From positions 1 through 20,992 of IMG/VR virus record IMGVR_UViG_3300009181_006726: 20,992 nt of DNA; one strand, given 5' to 3'. Under the pieces are notes generated by a model. It had not been told where the DNA came from, searched no databases, and saw nothing but the letters and a program-made list of their open reading frames with translations. A program made the translations under genes and the position numbers. Numbering within the stretch: the stretch's first letter is position 1; each line of letters opens with the position of its first letter. Positions 6,781 to 14,355 of this stretch are shown here, piece by piece. Source of the DNA: a virus.

Positions 6781-7572
6781 ATGCCTGAACTTGCAGAGAT
6801 TAAAATAATGTCAGAATATATCACGTCAGTCTGTAAAAATCACGACTTTTGGTCAATTGGAACTTCACCAGAAGTTTCAAAGCGCTTGGGAGTAGTGCAG
6901 CCATCTAATTTACAGATGTTTTCCATCTCGGCTGAGGCCAGGGGCAAAGAATTGCGTCTTATTCTCTCTTCTGGCGCAGACATATATACACTGTCTGTTT
7001 CGATGGGCATGTCAGGATATTGGGTTTTTGGCGATCGTGACTCTAAACCCAAACATAGTCACTTAATCTTCAATACTATCGATAAAAAGGCGCTTTTTTT
7101 AGTTGATGTGCGTCGTTTTGCTAAATGGAAATGGGGAGACTGGTCTCCAAATAGAGGACCATGTCCAGTAAAGGAGACTAGTCTATTTAAAACTAATGTG
7201 ATAAATAGCCTAAACAAAAAAGTCTTTTTAAAAGCAATTCATCTTCTCCTGATGGATCAAAAATATTTCAACGGTATCGGTAATTATTTGCGTGCCGAAA
7301 TCCTCTATCTAGCAAACCAAGATCCTTTTGAATCTGCACGTGAAGCAATCATAAATAATCCTGTGCTCTTAGATTTGTGCACCCAAGTTTCATATGAAGC
7401 GTATATGATTGGAGGAGGACAGCTTAAGGATTGGAAAAATCCATTTCAAGTGCCAAAAAATGGATTTTCTGACTGGATAAAATGTTATGGCAAGGCAGAG
7501 CATTCTATTCTCGACGCAAACGGACGTACTTTATGGTATTCAAAATCACAACTTAAAGATAAAAATGACTGA
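6781..7572 (+). CDS. Fpg/Nei-family DNA glycosylase with degenerate zinc finger
   Basis: This 263-residue base-excision repair enzyme would remove oxidised bases and cut the abasic site. Catalytic Pro2 and Glu3 are present in MPELAE, where most Fpg proteins read MPELPE. Lys56 in ARGKEL matches the conserved active-site lysine. MGMSGY (75-80), DVRRFAKW (109-116) and the helix-two-turn-helix LLMDQKYFNGIGNYLRAEIL (156-175) are clear. The C-terminal finger keeps the hairpin and GRT (248-250) but only one of four zinc cysteines (Cys235); the usual YCPxCQ reads WYSKSQ. It is therefore likely a zincless-finger enzyme, as in NEIL1 and a mimivirus Nei. It heads the plus-strand run and overlaps the next gene by 8 bases. 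Confidence 0.92.
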   Translation: MPELAEIKIMSEYITSVCKNHDFWSIGTSPEVSKRLGVVQPSNLQMFSISAEARGKELRLILSSGADIYTLSVSMGMSGYWVFGDRDSKPKHSHLIFNTIDKKALFLVDVRRFAKWKWGDWSPNRGPCPVKETSLFKTNVINSLNKKVFLKAIHLLLMDQKYFNGIGNYLRAEILYLANQDPFESAREAIINNPVLLDLCTQVSYEAYMIGGGQLKDWKNPFQVPKNGFSDWIKCYGKAEHSILDANGRTLWYSKSQLKDKND

Positions 7573-7843
7573 AATTAAAAATAGAACAAAACGCGAGAAC
7601 TTTGCAATGGACGCAGTGCATAAGCAGCTGGACATTGTTGGCATCGATCACTCTGTTTTAGAAACTGATCGTGAAGCATGGTTTAGTAACAACACTATGA
7701 CCATGGAACAACATGCCGAATGGAAAATATGGTTTATTGCCGAATCTCGAAAGGTTTTTAAGATTACTAAAAAAATGGCAGAACGCGAGTTTTTATTTTT
7801 TGATCTAAGCTATGGATTGAGACTGAACGACTCCTCTAGCTAA
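7565..7843 (+). CDS. Hypothetical protein, paralogue of the 13028-13342 gene
   Basis: 92 residues from the ATG at 7565, which overlaps the glycosylase stop by 8 bases; a longer in-frame start at 7487 would lie deep inside the glycosylase gene and is rejected. The protein shares with the 104-residue protein at 13028-13342 the order QLD...G, a Trp-Phe strand, EQH..W, Arg/Lys, K..AE..F...DL.(Y/W)GL. The two are diverged duplicates. No catalytic motif is obvious and I recognise no family. A small hairpin with a T-run follows. Confidence 0.78.
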   Translation: MTEIKNRTKRENFAMDAVHKQLDIVGIDHSVLETDREAWFSNNTMTMEQHAEWKIWFIAESRKVFKITKKMAEREFLFFDLSYGLRLNDSSS

Positions 7844-7861
7844 AACTGATAGCTTTTTTTT
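7838..7861 (+). terminator. Weak rho-independent terminator or attenuator
   Basis: Stem AGCTA/TAGCT around a 7-base loop, followed by eight T, overlapping the stop codon of the 92-residue gene. The stem is only 5 bp, so read-through into the helicase gene is likely. Confidence 0.5.
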
Positions 7862-7878
7862 AGTAGATAATACTTACA

Positions 7879-9471
7879 ATGGCAGAAATCCAATTGGAGT
7901 TTACTCCTCGACACCAACAAGAAGAAATACTCCAGTTTACTAAAGACTCAATTTCTTCTGGCAAAAAATTTGTGATCATCGATGCGCCGACTGGAGTTGG
8001 AAAATCATATTCTGCCATCATGATCGCTGATTGGTATCGTAAAGAAATCAACAAAAAAGCCAGGGTAGACATTGTCACCAATACCAAGCTCTTACAGGAT
8101 CAATACATCAGAGACTTTAGTTTTGCAGCCAATCTAAAAGGTAAAAACAATTATTGGTGTCGTCGCAACAACATGGGATGCGGCGATGCACAGATCTTAA
8201 ACAAGGCAGCTGATAAAAAATGTGAAGTGTGTCCTCATAAGATAGCACAATCACAATTTATTCGAAATCCTTTAAGCCTAACCAACTTTCACCTTATTAC
8301 ATCATACTCGATGTATTCTCCAGAGTTGATGGCCGATCGTAATTCAAAGTTATTAATAATCGACGAAGCTCATGCATTCGAAGAGGTGTTTTGTGACTTT
8401 ATTGCTTCAGTTTTTTCAGAAAGAAGTTTAAAGCAGTTCGATATTTGGCAGAAGTGGATGGAAAAGGATCTAGACAATATTACTTCAATATCTGAGCTTG
8501 CTGAATGGGTGTCATCAATCGTTACTCCTATACTTAATAGTCGACTTATCGAATTATTAGATGAAGCAAAGGAAACTAGACAAAGAGCTAAGCGTCTTGA
8601 CCTAATAAAAAAAGCGGATCATATCGATAAATCAGTTTGCAAGTACAACCGTTTTATCAATGATAAGAAAAATTACGTTAGTAATTGGACTTTTGAAAAG
8701 GATTTAGATCAGTATGGAAAGACCAGAATCTTGGTAGAGCCTATTTGGGGAAACATTTATCTTAAGGAAATGTTTTGGGATAAGTACGATCATGTTATTT
8801 TTATGTCGGGCACAATATTAGATCGTCAGCTCTTTTCATTTATCGTTGGAATCGATGAAGATGAGTCTACTTACTTAGCTCTTCCTTGCCCTTTTGCAGC
8901 AGAAAAACGCCCAGTTGTTTACTTAAAGTTTGGAAAAATGTCTTATTACAATAAAAAAGAATCTTTTGCAAGAGCAGTTCCAATATTGGAAAAAATCTTG
9001 GAAAAGAATGTTAATAATAAAGGCATTATTCATACTTCAAATTATGAGTTTAGTAATTGGATAAAATCTGCAATCAAGGATAACCGACTCTTGTTTCACG
9101 ATACTGCAACTCGAGAAAAATCTCTTGAAGAACATCTTAGTTCAAAACATGAAACAGTATTAGTTTCTCCATCGATGATTAATGGTGTAGACTTAAAGGA
9201 CGAATTGTCGAGATTTCAGGTGATTCTTAAAGTTCCTTTTCCAAATTTAATGAGTACTAAAATCAAAAAACGTTTAGAAACTAGACCAGATTGGTATAAT
9301 TGGAAGACTCTAATTGATCTATTACAAGCATACGGTAGATCAATTCGAAACGATGATGACTGGGCAGAAACATATATATTAGATGAATGCTTTGATCAAA
9401 TATTAGATAAAAAGAATGTTCCACCGTATTTTATGGAGGCACTTAAGATAAAAAAATTAGCAAAAAAGTAA
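7879..9471 (+). CDS. Fe-S cluster DNA helicase, XPD/DinG-like (SF2)
   Basis: A 530-residue ATP-dependent helicase, probably 5'-3' and acting on single-strand-containing DNA as family members do. Walker A APTGVGKS is at 36-43, the Walker B DEAH box at 162-165, and motif VI QAYGRSIR at 483-490. Between Walker A and DEAH are four cysteines (94, 101, 115, 118), the expected ligands of the 4Fe-4S domain of XPD, DinG and FancJ. The VPFPNL phrase before motif VI is also typical of DinG-like proteins. The stop codon is directly followed by the ATG of the topoisomerase subunit, so the two are cotranscribed. To my knowledge T4 has no such enzyme. Confidence 0.92.
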   Translation: MAEIQLEFTPRHQQEEILQFTKDSISSGKKFVIIDAPTGVGKSYSAIMIADWYRKEINKKARVDIVTNTKLLQDQYIRDFSFAANLKGKNNYWCRRNNMGCGDAQILNKAADKKCEVCPHKIAQSQFIRNPLSLTNFHLITSYSMYSPELMADRNSKLLIIDEAHAFEEVFCDFIASVFSERSLKQFDIWQKWMEKDLDNITSISELAEWVSSIVTPILNSRLIELLDEAKETRQRAKRLDLIKKADHIDKSVCKYNRFINDKKNYVSNWTFEKDLDQYGKTRILVEPIWGNIYLKEMFWDKYDHVIFMSGTILDRQLFSFIVGIDEDESTYLALPCPFAAEKRPVVYLKFGKMSYYNKKESFARAVPILEKILEKNVNNKGIIHTSNYEFSNWIKSAIKDNRLLFHDTATREKSLEEHLSSKHETVLVSPSMINGVDLKDELSRFQVILKVPFPNLMSTKIKKRLETRPDWYNWKTLIDLLQAYGRSIRNDDDWAETYILDECFDQILDKKNVPPYFMEALKIKKLAKK

Positions 9472-11340
9472 ATGGCAAAGCAAAAAGGCATAGAACAAAA
9501 ATATCAAAAGCTCACCGATATTGAGCACGTGCTACTACGCCCTTTTATGTACATAGGTTCGATTACTCCTCACACTGGAGATCAACACTTATATGATGGT
9601 GAAAAGGTATGGAGCGCAGAATCAACCTACAATCCTGGATTTATCAAGCTTTTCGATGAAATTATTTCAAATTCCGTCGATGAGCATCGTCGTAATCCAA
9701 AACTAAATGAAATTAGAGTTACGCTTAATTTAGATTCTAGCGAAATATCAGTTTGGGATAACGGCGGAATTCCAGTAGCTAAACACCCTGTGCACAAAGA
9801 ATGGATTCCCGAAATGATTTTCTCAAATCTAAAAGCGGGTTCTAATTTTGATGATACTGAGCAACGAACAGTTGCAGGTACAAACGGTGTAGGTTCAACG
9901 CTAACGAATATCTTTTCAAAAAGATTCAATATTTCAACTTGCGATGGAAAAAATGCATTTACTCAGGAGTTTACTGATAACATGCACAATAGAACAAAAG
10001 CAAAAGTTTCTCCAGCAAAGCGAGGATTCACCGAAATCTCATATTTACCCGATTTAGAGAGGTTTAAGATGACTGAAATCGATGAAACCTCATATTTTAT
10101 TATTTTTAAGAGATGCTTAGATGTGGCTGCTTGTAATAATAAGCTAACTGTTAAAGTTACAAAGATTTTATCGGGCAAAACGCAGGACTTTACTCTACGA
10201 TTTAAAACATTTGAAGAATACGTAACTCTATATACTGATTCTTTCTTTTATGAAGAGTCAAAGGATTGGAAAATTGCGTTTGCTGCTTCTGAAAATGGAT
10301 TTGCTAACGTAAGTTTTGTAAATTCAGTTCACACTAAAGACGGTGGTGCCCACGTTGAATATATCGCTAATCAATTGATCGCACAATTACGTGAAATGAT
10401 CAAGAAAAAGCATAAAGTTGACGTAAAACCTAACGAAATCCGAAATCACCTTGCGATTTTTATCGATAGTACTATCATCAACTCTTCCTTTAGTTCACAG
10501 ACTAAAGAAAAGCTAATTACTGAACCTAAAGATTTTGGAACTAGGCATGAAGTAAGCGAAAAAATCGCAAAATTGGTGTTTAAATCCGAAATTATCGCAT
10601 CGGTATTAGATTGGATTGAGAAAAAAGCTCTTGCACAAGAGAGAGCTGAATTAAGAAAACTAAATAGCACTCTTGATAAGACAAAAATACCTAAATTAAT
10701 CGATGCACAACGAAAAGGCGATCGTGGAATTTGTATTTTAGGAATTTATGAGGGTTTATCCGCTCTTTCTGCAGTTCGTAAGTTTAGAGACACTCAAACG
10801 ATGGGAGCATTTCCACTTAAGGGTAAGTTTCTTAACGTAAGCGAAATGAAGAGCACAGAAATCATCAAGAACGATGAAGCAGTGCAGCTAATGGCGTCAT
10901 TAGGCCTAAAATTAGGCGAAGAACCTAAAAGTTTACGTTATGGAAGGATCTATATCTACACAGATGCTGATCCAGATGGAAATTCTATCGCCGCTTTATT
11001 AATTAATTTCTTTAATCGCTTTTGGCCGGAGCTATTTGATCAAGGTAGAGTTTATAAAGTAATGACTCCTCTGGTTGTTGCAAAAAAAGGAAAAGACTCT
11101 CTTAATTTTTACACAAATCAGGAATTCGATGAGTGGGCAGCAAAGAACAACGCTAAAACTTGGAATATTGAATATAAAAAGGGATTAGCTGCACTTGAGT
11201 CCGACGAATATGAGCAAATTATCAATTCACCAAAGCTAATTCAGATAAAAAATGACTTAAATTATAAGGAAAGCTTAGACGCGTGGTTTGGACCAGACTC
11301 TACACCTCGTAAGGAGAGAATTCTTAAAATAACAGAATAA
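9472..11340 (+). CDS. Type II topoisomerase large subunit (ATPase and TOPRIM), T4 gp39/gp60-like
   Basis: A 622-residue GyrB/ParE-type subunit. GHKL ATPase motifs: Glu63 and Asn67 in DEIISNSVDE, DNGGIP at 96-101, and GTNGVGS at 136-142. The transducer loop QTK is at 343-345. The TOPRIM domain has Glu427 in EGLSA (gyrases have EGDSA) and the metal-binding DADPDG at 498-503. ATP-driven strand passage would relieve replication stress. In T4 this polypeptide is split between genes 39 and 60; here it is one gene with no sign of a bypass or split. It starts directly after the helicase stop. The partner subunit lies 260 bases downstream, beyond a membrane-protein gene. Confidence 0.95.
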   Translation: MAKQKGIEQKYQKLTDIEHVLLRPFMYIGSITPHTGDQHLYDGEKVWSAESTYNPGFIKLFDEIISNSVDEHRRNPKLNEIRVTLNLDSSEISVWDNGGIPVAKHPVHKEWIPEMIFSNLKAGSNFDDTEQRTVAGTNGVGSTLTNIFSKRFNISTCDGKNAFTQEFTDNMHNRTKAKVSPAKRGFTEISYLPDLERFKMTEIDETSYFIIFKRCLDVAACNNKLTVKVTKILSGKTQDFTLRFKTFEEYVTLYTDSFFYEESKDWKIAFAASENGFANVSFVNSVHTKDGGAHVEYIANQLIAQLREMIKKKHKVDVKPNEIRNHLAIFIDSTIINSSFSSQTKEKLITEPKDFGTRHEVSEKIAKLVFKSEIIASVLDWIEKKALAQERAELRKLNSTLDKTKIPKLIDAQRKGDRGICILGIYEGLSALSAVRKFRDTQTMGAFPLKGKFLNVSEMKSTEIIKNDEAVQLMASLGLKLGEEPKSLRYGRIYIYTDADPDGNSIAALLINFFNRFWPELFDQGRVYKVMTPLVVAKKGKDSLNFYTNQEFDEWAAKNNAKTWNIEYKKGLAALESDEYEQIINSPKLIQIKNDLNYKESLDAWFGPDSTPRKERILKITE

Positions 11341-11342
11341 AG

Positions 11343-11603
11343 ATGGACTATTTTATAAAATTTACCGTAGTAATGATTGCAATGGCAGTCACTGATGTTT
11401 GTTGGGCGTACTATTTCATTAAAGTTGGTGAGCGCAGAGCAATTCAGGCTGGAACTTGGGCAGTACTGCTCTTTTTTGCTGGTGCGGTTGTTACTACAAA
11501 CTATGTGCACGATAATACGCTAATGATTGCAGCCGCGATAGGTTCGTTTGGTGGTACCGCGATCACAATTGAATATAAAAAGAGAAAAGAAAACAAAGAA
11601 TGA
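11343..11603 (+). CDS. Small multi-pass membrane protein between the topoisomerase genes
   Basis: An 86-residue hydrophobic protein with three likely membrane segments (about residues 4-27, 35-53 and 58-75) and a basic tail YKKRKENKE. It begins two bases after the large-subunit stop, and its stop overlaps the medium-subunit start by 4 bases (ATGA), so it is in the operon and probably translationally coupled. I recognise no family. A membrane anchor for replication and a chance insertion are both possible and untested. Confidence 0.75.
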   Translation: MDYFIKFTVVMIAMAVTDVCWAYYFIKVGERRAIQAGTWAVLLFFAGAVVTTNYVHDNTLMIAAAIGSFGGTAITIEYKKRKENKE

Positions 11604-12967
11604 AATCAGTATTACCAGAAATAAAGTCAGTTACTAAATATCTCGATGAAGACTATCGAGAATATGCAATATATGTTGTTGAAGAAAGAGCGATTCCTTC
11701 AGTAATCGATGGTTTTAAGCCAACCCAACGTAAAGTAATCTTTGTTGCAGATAAGGTTTGGAGAAACGGGAGCGAAAAGCCATTGAAAATATTTCAACTT
11801 GCAGGTAAAGTAGCATCTGATGCTCACTACCATCATGGCGATGGTTCCTTAAATGGAGCGATCGTTGGAATGGCACAGAAATTTAAAAACTCAATGCCCG
11901 TTCTTGAAGAAATAGGTCAGTTTGGTTCGATACGTTCGCCTGAAGCGGGCGCCCCTCGTTACATCTCAACGAAGCTACATAAGAACTTTAGGTTATTGTA
12001 TATGGACTTTGAATTGCTCACCCCGCGTTACGAGGAAGGCAGCGAGATAGAACCTAAGTATTTCCTACCTATCATTCCTACAGTTTTATTGAATGGCGGT
12101 AGCGGAATTGCAGTTGGTTTTGCAACAAATATTCTAAATCGTAATCCTTTAGAACTAATAGATGCCTGCTTAAAAGAATTAGATGGCAAGAAATACAAGG
12201 AACCTACTCCATGGTATAATGGTTTTTCAGGTACTTGTTCAAAGGATGCTGATAATCCAAACGCATGGATCTTTAATGGTATTTACGAAGTAAAGAACAC
12301 GACATCAGTTGATATATTAGAAGTTCCGCCTTCGGTTACTTACGAAAAATTCGATACTCACTTAAATGCATTAGAAGAAGTTCGCCGAATCGCAGGTTAC
12401 GATAATCGTTGCAAGGCAGACATCAATTATACTGTTAAGTTTCGTAGAGAGGACCTTAAGAAACTACAAGATACTGATAAGCTAAGTAAGTTTTTAAAAA
12501 TGGAAGAGCGACAGTCTGAAAACTTTACAGTGTTGGATGAAAACGGCGATCTGAAGATTTTTAACAATGCTATTGAAATCATCCAATATTTCGTTAATTT
12601 TAGGCTGCAATACTATATTAAGCGTAAGGAATATCTAATCGAAAAAATTGGTGCAGAACTTATACTTCTTTCAAATAAAGCAGAATTCATTAAAATGATT
12701 ATTAGCGGTAAGCTAAAAGTCAATAACGTGCCTAAAAAAGAAATTATACTTGCGTTAGAAGTTGCAAATTTTGAAGAGATAAATGGCTCCTATGCTTACT
12801 TGCTCGGTTTGCCTATTCATACCTTAACTAAGGAAACATACGAAGACCTACTTAGCGCAGTAAAAACAAAAGAGGGAGAGTTAACCGCAATAAAATCACA
12901 AGAGCCGATTGTCACGTATAAGTCCGACCTTTTAGAGCTTAAGAAAGCTCTTTCTAAATCATACTAG
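11600..12967 (+). CDS. Type II topoisomerase medium subunit (DNA cleavage), T4 gp52-like
   Basis: A 455-residue GyrA/ParC-type breakage-reunion subunit. The winged-helix part contains IPSVIDGFKPTQRK (residues 32-45), the HYHHGDGSLNGAIVGMAQ block (76-93) and the active-site tyrosine Tyr121 in APRYISTKL. The tower and coiled-coil region follows. There is no GyrA-type beta-pinwheel C-terminal domain; the length matches T4 gp52 (about 440 residues). With the upstream large subunit it forms the phage topoisomerase. The start overlaps the membrane-protein stop as ATGA. Confidence 0.95.
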   Translation: MKSVLPEIKSVTKYLDEDYREYAIYVVEERAIPSVIDGFKPTQRKVIFVADKVWRNGSEKPLKIFQLAGKVASDAHYHHGDGSLNGAIVGMAQKFKNSMPVLEEIGQFGSIRSPEAGAPRYISTKLHKNFRLLYMDFELLTPRYEEGSEIEPKYFLPIIPTVLLNGGSGIAVGFATNILNRNPLELIDACLKELDGKKYKEPTPWYNGFSGTCSKDADNPNAWIFNGIYEVKNTTSVDILEVPPSVTYEKFDTHLNALEEVRRIAGYDNRCKADINYTVKFRREDLKKLQDTDKLSKFLKMEERQSENFTVLDENGDLKIFNNAIEIIQYFVNFRLQYYIKRKEYLIEKIGAELILLSNKAEFIKMIISGKLKVNNVPKKEIILALEVANFEEINGSYAYLLGLPIHTLTKETYEDLLSAVKTKEGELTAIKSQEPIVTYKSDLLELKKALSKSY

Positions 12968-13027
12968 CCACCATATAGAAAATTGATGAAATTAAGATTT
13001 CAAAATCGTTTAAGTTACATTTAAAGC

Positions 13028-13342
13028 ATGAAAAAAAATAAATTAAGTTATAAAAGCGACGAATTTCTTATAAAGATAATTCAAAATCAATTGGACCTAC
13101 ATGGAGCTAAGTTCGAAGATGTAAAAGTACTTCCTGAAGGCAGAATGCCTAATGGCGAATGGTGGTTTACATTCTATAAATTTGAAACTAAAGAGCAGCA
13201 TGAAGCTTGGAAACAGTTCTGTATTACAGAGCTTCGTAATTCAAAAGAAAGTTTAACTATAAAGAGAGCTGAAGCAGTATTTACTTGGATAGATTTACAG
13301 TGGGGTTTAAAACATCAATGGGAGCACATAAAGTTAACTTAA
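13028..13342 (+). CDS. Hypothetical protein, paralogue of the 7565-7843 gene
   Basis: A 104-residue protein, rich in Trp and Lys. It shares a collinear pattern with the 92-residue protein at 7565-7843: NQLDLHG against KQLDIVG, KEQHEAWK against MEQHAEWK, and KRAEAVFTWIDLQWGL against KMAEREFLFFDLSYGL. Function is unknown. It begins 60 bases after the topoisomerase medium subunit, behind an AT-rich spacer without a clear terminator. Confidence 0.78.
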   Translation: MKKNKLSYKSDEFLIKIIQNQLDLHGAKFEDVKVLPEGRMPNGEWWFTFYKFETKEQHEAWKQFCITELRNSKESLTIKRAEAVFTWIDLQWGLKHQWEHIKLT

Positions 13343-13363
13343 ATTTTAAACTAACCCTAGAAA

Positions 13364-13377
13364 TTTAGTAATATAAT
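13364..13377 (+). promoter_or_regulatory. Possible promoter, TTTAGTAATATAAT
   Basis: Contains TATAAT at 13372-13377, six bases before the ATG at 13384. That gives a very short leader if used as a -10 element. No good -35 element is visible. Shares TTTAGTA with sites at 6753 and 7859. Confidence 0.3.
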
Positions 13378-13383
13378 CATATT

Positions 13384-13620
13384 ATGGCAGAATTCTCTAA
13401 ACAATGGTGTGATTCTCACAATCCAGATGGAATAAGACCTGATTTTGATATAGACAAGATAGCTGAAAAGCTAGAAAACAATCACTACGTGTCGTATATT
13501 TGTGAAGGTTTTGGTTTTATCGCAATAGGTAAGGACATAATAGGTAATACTATTCTTGCTTTTCGTGACTATGATGATGACCACATTATCTGGAAGAAAT
13601 ACGAAGACGTACTTAAATGA
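13384..13620 (+). CDS. Small hypothetical protein
   Basis: A 78-residue acidic protein, MAEFSKQW..., with an Asp/Ile/Lys-rich helix-like middle and a GFGFIAIGKD strand pair. It has no membrane segment and no recognised family. Its TGA stop overlaps the ATG of a 26-residue membrane peptide (ATGA), so the two are likely translated together. Confidence 0.7.
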   Translation: MAEFSKQWCDSHNPDGIRPDFDIDKIAEKLENNHYVSYICEGFGFIAIGKDIIGNTILAFRDYDDDHIIWKKYEDVLK

Positions 13621-13697
13621 TAACTCTTCACCTTGTAGTTGCAGCTATTATTCTTTCCTGGTTTACAATATATGACAATAAAAAATCTAAAAAATAA
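13617..13697 (+). CDS. 26-residue single-span membrane peptide
   Basis: The short ORF begins MITLHLVVAAIILSWF, one hydrophobic span, and ends with the basic tail NKKSKK. The ATG overlaps the TGA of the upstream gene (ATGA, 13617-13620), a layout typical of translational coupling and also seen between the membrane protein and topoisomerase gene at 11600. The next gene starts 9 bases after its stop. Too short for family assignment; position and the amphipathic layout are the support. Confidence 0.5.
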   Translation: MITLHLVVAAIILSWFTIYDNKKSKK

Positions 13698-13706
13698 AGA
13701 ACTTAT

Positions 13707-14150
13707 ATGATGACAATCGCACAAGCGTTAAAAGAAAAAAACAAAAAGATCGCTAAGATTCAAAAGTTATGGATAAGAGTCCATGCACACAATGCTATTG
13801 AAGCAAACGAAGGAATTGTTCGACCGTATGATATTGTTGCAACCCATGCTGAATGGGAAGCTGAGATTGGACAATTAGTCGATCTTAAACATGCAATCCA
13901 TACTGCATCACAGCCCGTTCGAAAAGACATTTTTGCCATTTCTGAATTAAAGGGCATGACAAAGGCAGTTCGTGCACTTAACACTAATCCTGCAATATAT
14001 GCTAATCGCTATAGTGGCGGTGATGCACGCGTAAAAGTTGAAGTTACACTTGATGTTGCTTGGCAAGATAAAATGATCGACTCTCTAGAGGCTAAGATCG
14101 AAGAGATCCAAGAGAGATTAGATAAGTTCAATCACTCTACTCAAATCTAA
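13707..14150 (+). CDS. Coiled-coil protein, possibly DIP1984/septicolysin-like
   Basis: A 147-residue, mostly helical protein. An N-terminal helix MTIAQALKEKNKKIAKIQKLW leads to a basic middle region with an AL.TNP segment, and a C-terminal coiled coil (about residues 118-141) is preceded by VKVEVTLDVAW. The order helix, short loop, VxVxxTxDV strand and terminal helix resembles the bacterial DIP1984 (septicolysin-like) family, but this is a pattern match only. A second ATG three bases downstream could be the real start. It is the last plus-strand coding gene before the structured non-coding stretch. Confidence 0.72.
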   Translation: MMTIAQALKEKNKKIAKIQKLWIRVHAHNAIEANEGIVRPYDIVATHAEWEAEIGQLVDLKHAIHTASQPVRKDIFAISELKGMTKAVRALNTNPAIYANRYSGGDARVKVEVTLDVAWQDKMIDSLEAKIEEIQERLDKFNHSTQI

Positions 14151-14154
14151 AAAC

Positions 14155-14344
14155 AGGGCGGCTGGAGATTAGTAGTCTAGTAGATGCTTTGAAAAACGCA
14201 TCATGCGTTTACTATCTTATGCGATGTATTGATAAGGATTGTGAGACATCAAAATTCAAGGTTTACACTTTCAAAAGCGGTATAAACACACAACTTTAAA
14301 ATTCAATATAGTATTTTATTAGACCGTTTTTCAAAGGCTGCCCT
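14155..14344 (+). ncRNA. Candidate structured non-coding RNA (multi-stem, closed by a terminal helix)
   Basis: About 250 bases here hold no gene on either strand. The ends pair: AGGGCGGC (14155-14162) with GCTGCCCT (14337-14344), 8 bp with one G-U. Inside it, AAAAGCGGT (14273-14281) pairs with ACCGTTTTT (14323-14331), 9 bp with one G-U. Local hairpins include AAACGCA/TGCGTTT (about 14194-14210), GATGT/ACATC (14224-14251) and TAAAAT/ATTTTA near 14298-14318. GTTTA (14261-14265) can also pair with TAAAC (14283-14287), which would form a pseudoknot with the 9-bp helix. A strong terminator follows at 14356. It resembles no RNA class I can name: no tmRNA tag or CCA end and no tRNA. All pairing was found by eye. 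Confidence 0.42.
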
Positions 14345-14355
14345 ACCTATACAAG

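Noticed and set aside
7487-7564. Longer start for the 92-residue protein at 7487
   Set aside because: It would overlap the glycosylase by 86 bases and add residues absent from its paralogue at 13028. The ATG at 7565 fits the overlap style seen elsewhere.
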